From assembly GCA_044233745.1 (NCBI GenBank), contig JBIIJN010000070.1:1-14674 (forward strand): a DNA stretch of 14,674 nt. Direction: 5' to 3'. Made by a program: the position numbers and the translations under genes. Shown one piece after another: positions 14,248 to 14,674 of this stretch; the stretch's first letter is position 1, and each line of letters opens with the position of its first letter. Under the pieces are notes generated by a model. That model ran no database searches. It was not told where the DNA came from and saw nothing but the letters and a program-made list of their open reading frames with translations. Origin of the DNA: UBA6165 sp044233745 (GTDB taxonomy: Bacteria > Bacteroidota > Bacteroidia > Flavobacteriales_D > Crocinitomicaceae).

Positions 14248-14674
14248 ATGACGCGATTGATGTATTTTTTAATGGCTTTCACATTTGTTGTATCAACAGG
14301 ATGTAAACAAAGCGACCCACCTGAAAACTTCAAGGTTTTGGTTTGGTCGGATGAGTTCGACGGCACCGAAATCGACGAATCTAAATGGGAGGTGCAATTG
14401 GGTACAGGAGGTTCCGTTGGTCTCTTTCTTTGGGGCAATAACGAAGCACAGTTTTACCGAAAAGAAAACCTTTCCGTAGAAAATGGCATGCTGCGCATTC
14501 GTGCGCAACGCGAAAATTTTCAAGGCATGGAGTACACATCTGCACGCATTCGTTCGTTGAACAAAGGCGATTTCAAATACGGTCGTGTTGAAGCCAGAAT
14601 CCGTATGGATAATGTTGCTGGTTTGTGGCATGCCTTCTGGATGTTGCCTTCAAATCCAGCTGAAACTTGGCCTA
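14248..14674 (+). CDS. GH16 beta-glucanase (laminarinase-like) lipoprotein, N-terminal part (cut by window edge)
   Basis: The ATG at 14248, 3 bases after the GH3 stop, opens a frame that runs off the window after 142 codons. The signal peptide ends in a lipobox, MTRLMYFLMAFTFVVSTGC (Cys19). The mature part has LVWSDEFDGTEIDESKWEVQ, NNEAQFYRKENLSVENGMLRIRAQ, YTSARIRSLNKGDFKYGRVEARIRM and GLWHAFWMLP, which follow the GH16 laminarinase (GH16_3-type) template closely. The catalytic GEIDIxE motif is expected within about ten codons beyond the window edge (after ...ETWP), so activity cannot be confirmed here. Such enzymes cut internal beta-1,3-linkages in laminarin or mixed-linkage glucans. KQSDPPEN after the Cys has one nearby acidic residue, compatible with a surface position. 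It would supply oligosaccharides to the GH3 enzyme. Confidence 0.92.
   Translation, partial: MTRLMYFLMAFTFVVSTGCKQSDPPENFKVLVWSDEFDGTEIDESKWEVQLGTGGSVGLFLWGNNEAQFYRKENLSVENGMLRIRAQRENFQGMEYTSARIRSLNKGDFKYGRVEARIRMDNVAGLWHAFWMLPSNPAETWP

Overview
The window looks like a chromosomal fragment of a Bacteroidota bacterium, probably a free-living or aquatic flavobacterium-like lineage. This rests on several things seen here: families largely confined to that phylum (DUF4494, DUF2480), outer-membrane barrels ending in Phe, TAnnTTTG-type -7 promoter elements upstream of genes, no clear Shine-Dalgarno sequences, and moderate-to-low GC. No RNA genes, insertion sequences or CRISPR arrays were found.

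Left part (1-3787, all minus strand): housekeeping genes in two transcription units. One runs DUF4494 protein -> pdxH (pyridoxamine 5'-phosphate oxidase) -> M16 zinc peptidase, the last cut by the window edge. The other runs purT (formate-dependent GAR transformylase) -> class I SAM methyltransferase, joined by an ATGA overlap. A gene-poor stretch (1511-1835) separates them.

Middle part (3788-5983): the purT upstream region holds a compact cluster of six TAACGG/CCGTTA motifs, four of them spaced one helical turn apart. It is followed by a small four-helix membrane protein (+), a DUF2480 protein (-), and, divergent from DUF2480, a Nudix-domain/winged-helix regulator (+) whose Nudix box is degenerate.

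Right part (6145-14674, all plus strand): a tightly packed six-gene operon with gaps of 3 bases or overlaps of 1-4 bases. It encodes two plug-less outer-membrane beta-barrels, two lipoproteins with carbohydrate-binding-like beta-sandwich domains, a GH3 exo-beta-glucosidase lipoprotein of the plant ExoI type, and the start of a GH16 (laminarinase-like) lipoprotein cut by the window edge. Together these suggest a beta-1,3-glucan (laminarin-type) capture and degradation system: GH16 cleaves chains, the lipoproteins bind glucan, the barrels pass oligosaccharides, and GH3 releases glucose. No SusC/SusD pair lies in the visible part, so this is not a canonical polysaccharide utilization locus. The Nudix regulator directly upstream, plus an 11-bp-arm palindrome in the 161-bp gap before the operon, are candidate control elements. 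Two genes of the operon lack an ATG start: the second lipoprotein clearly starts at TTG inside a TTGA stop/start overlap, and the start of the first barrel is unresolved.
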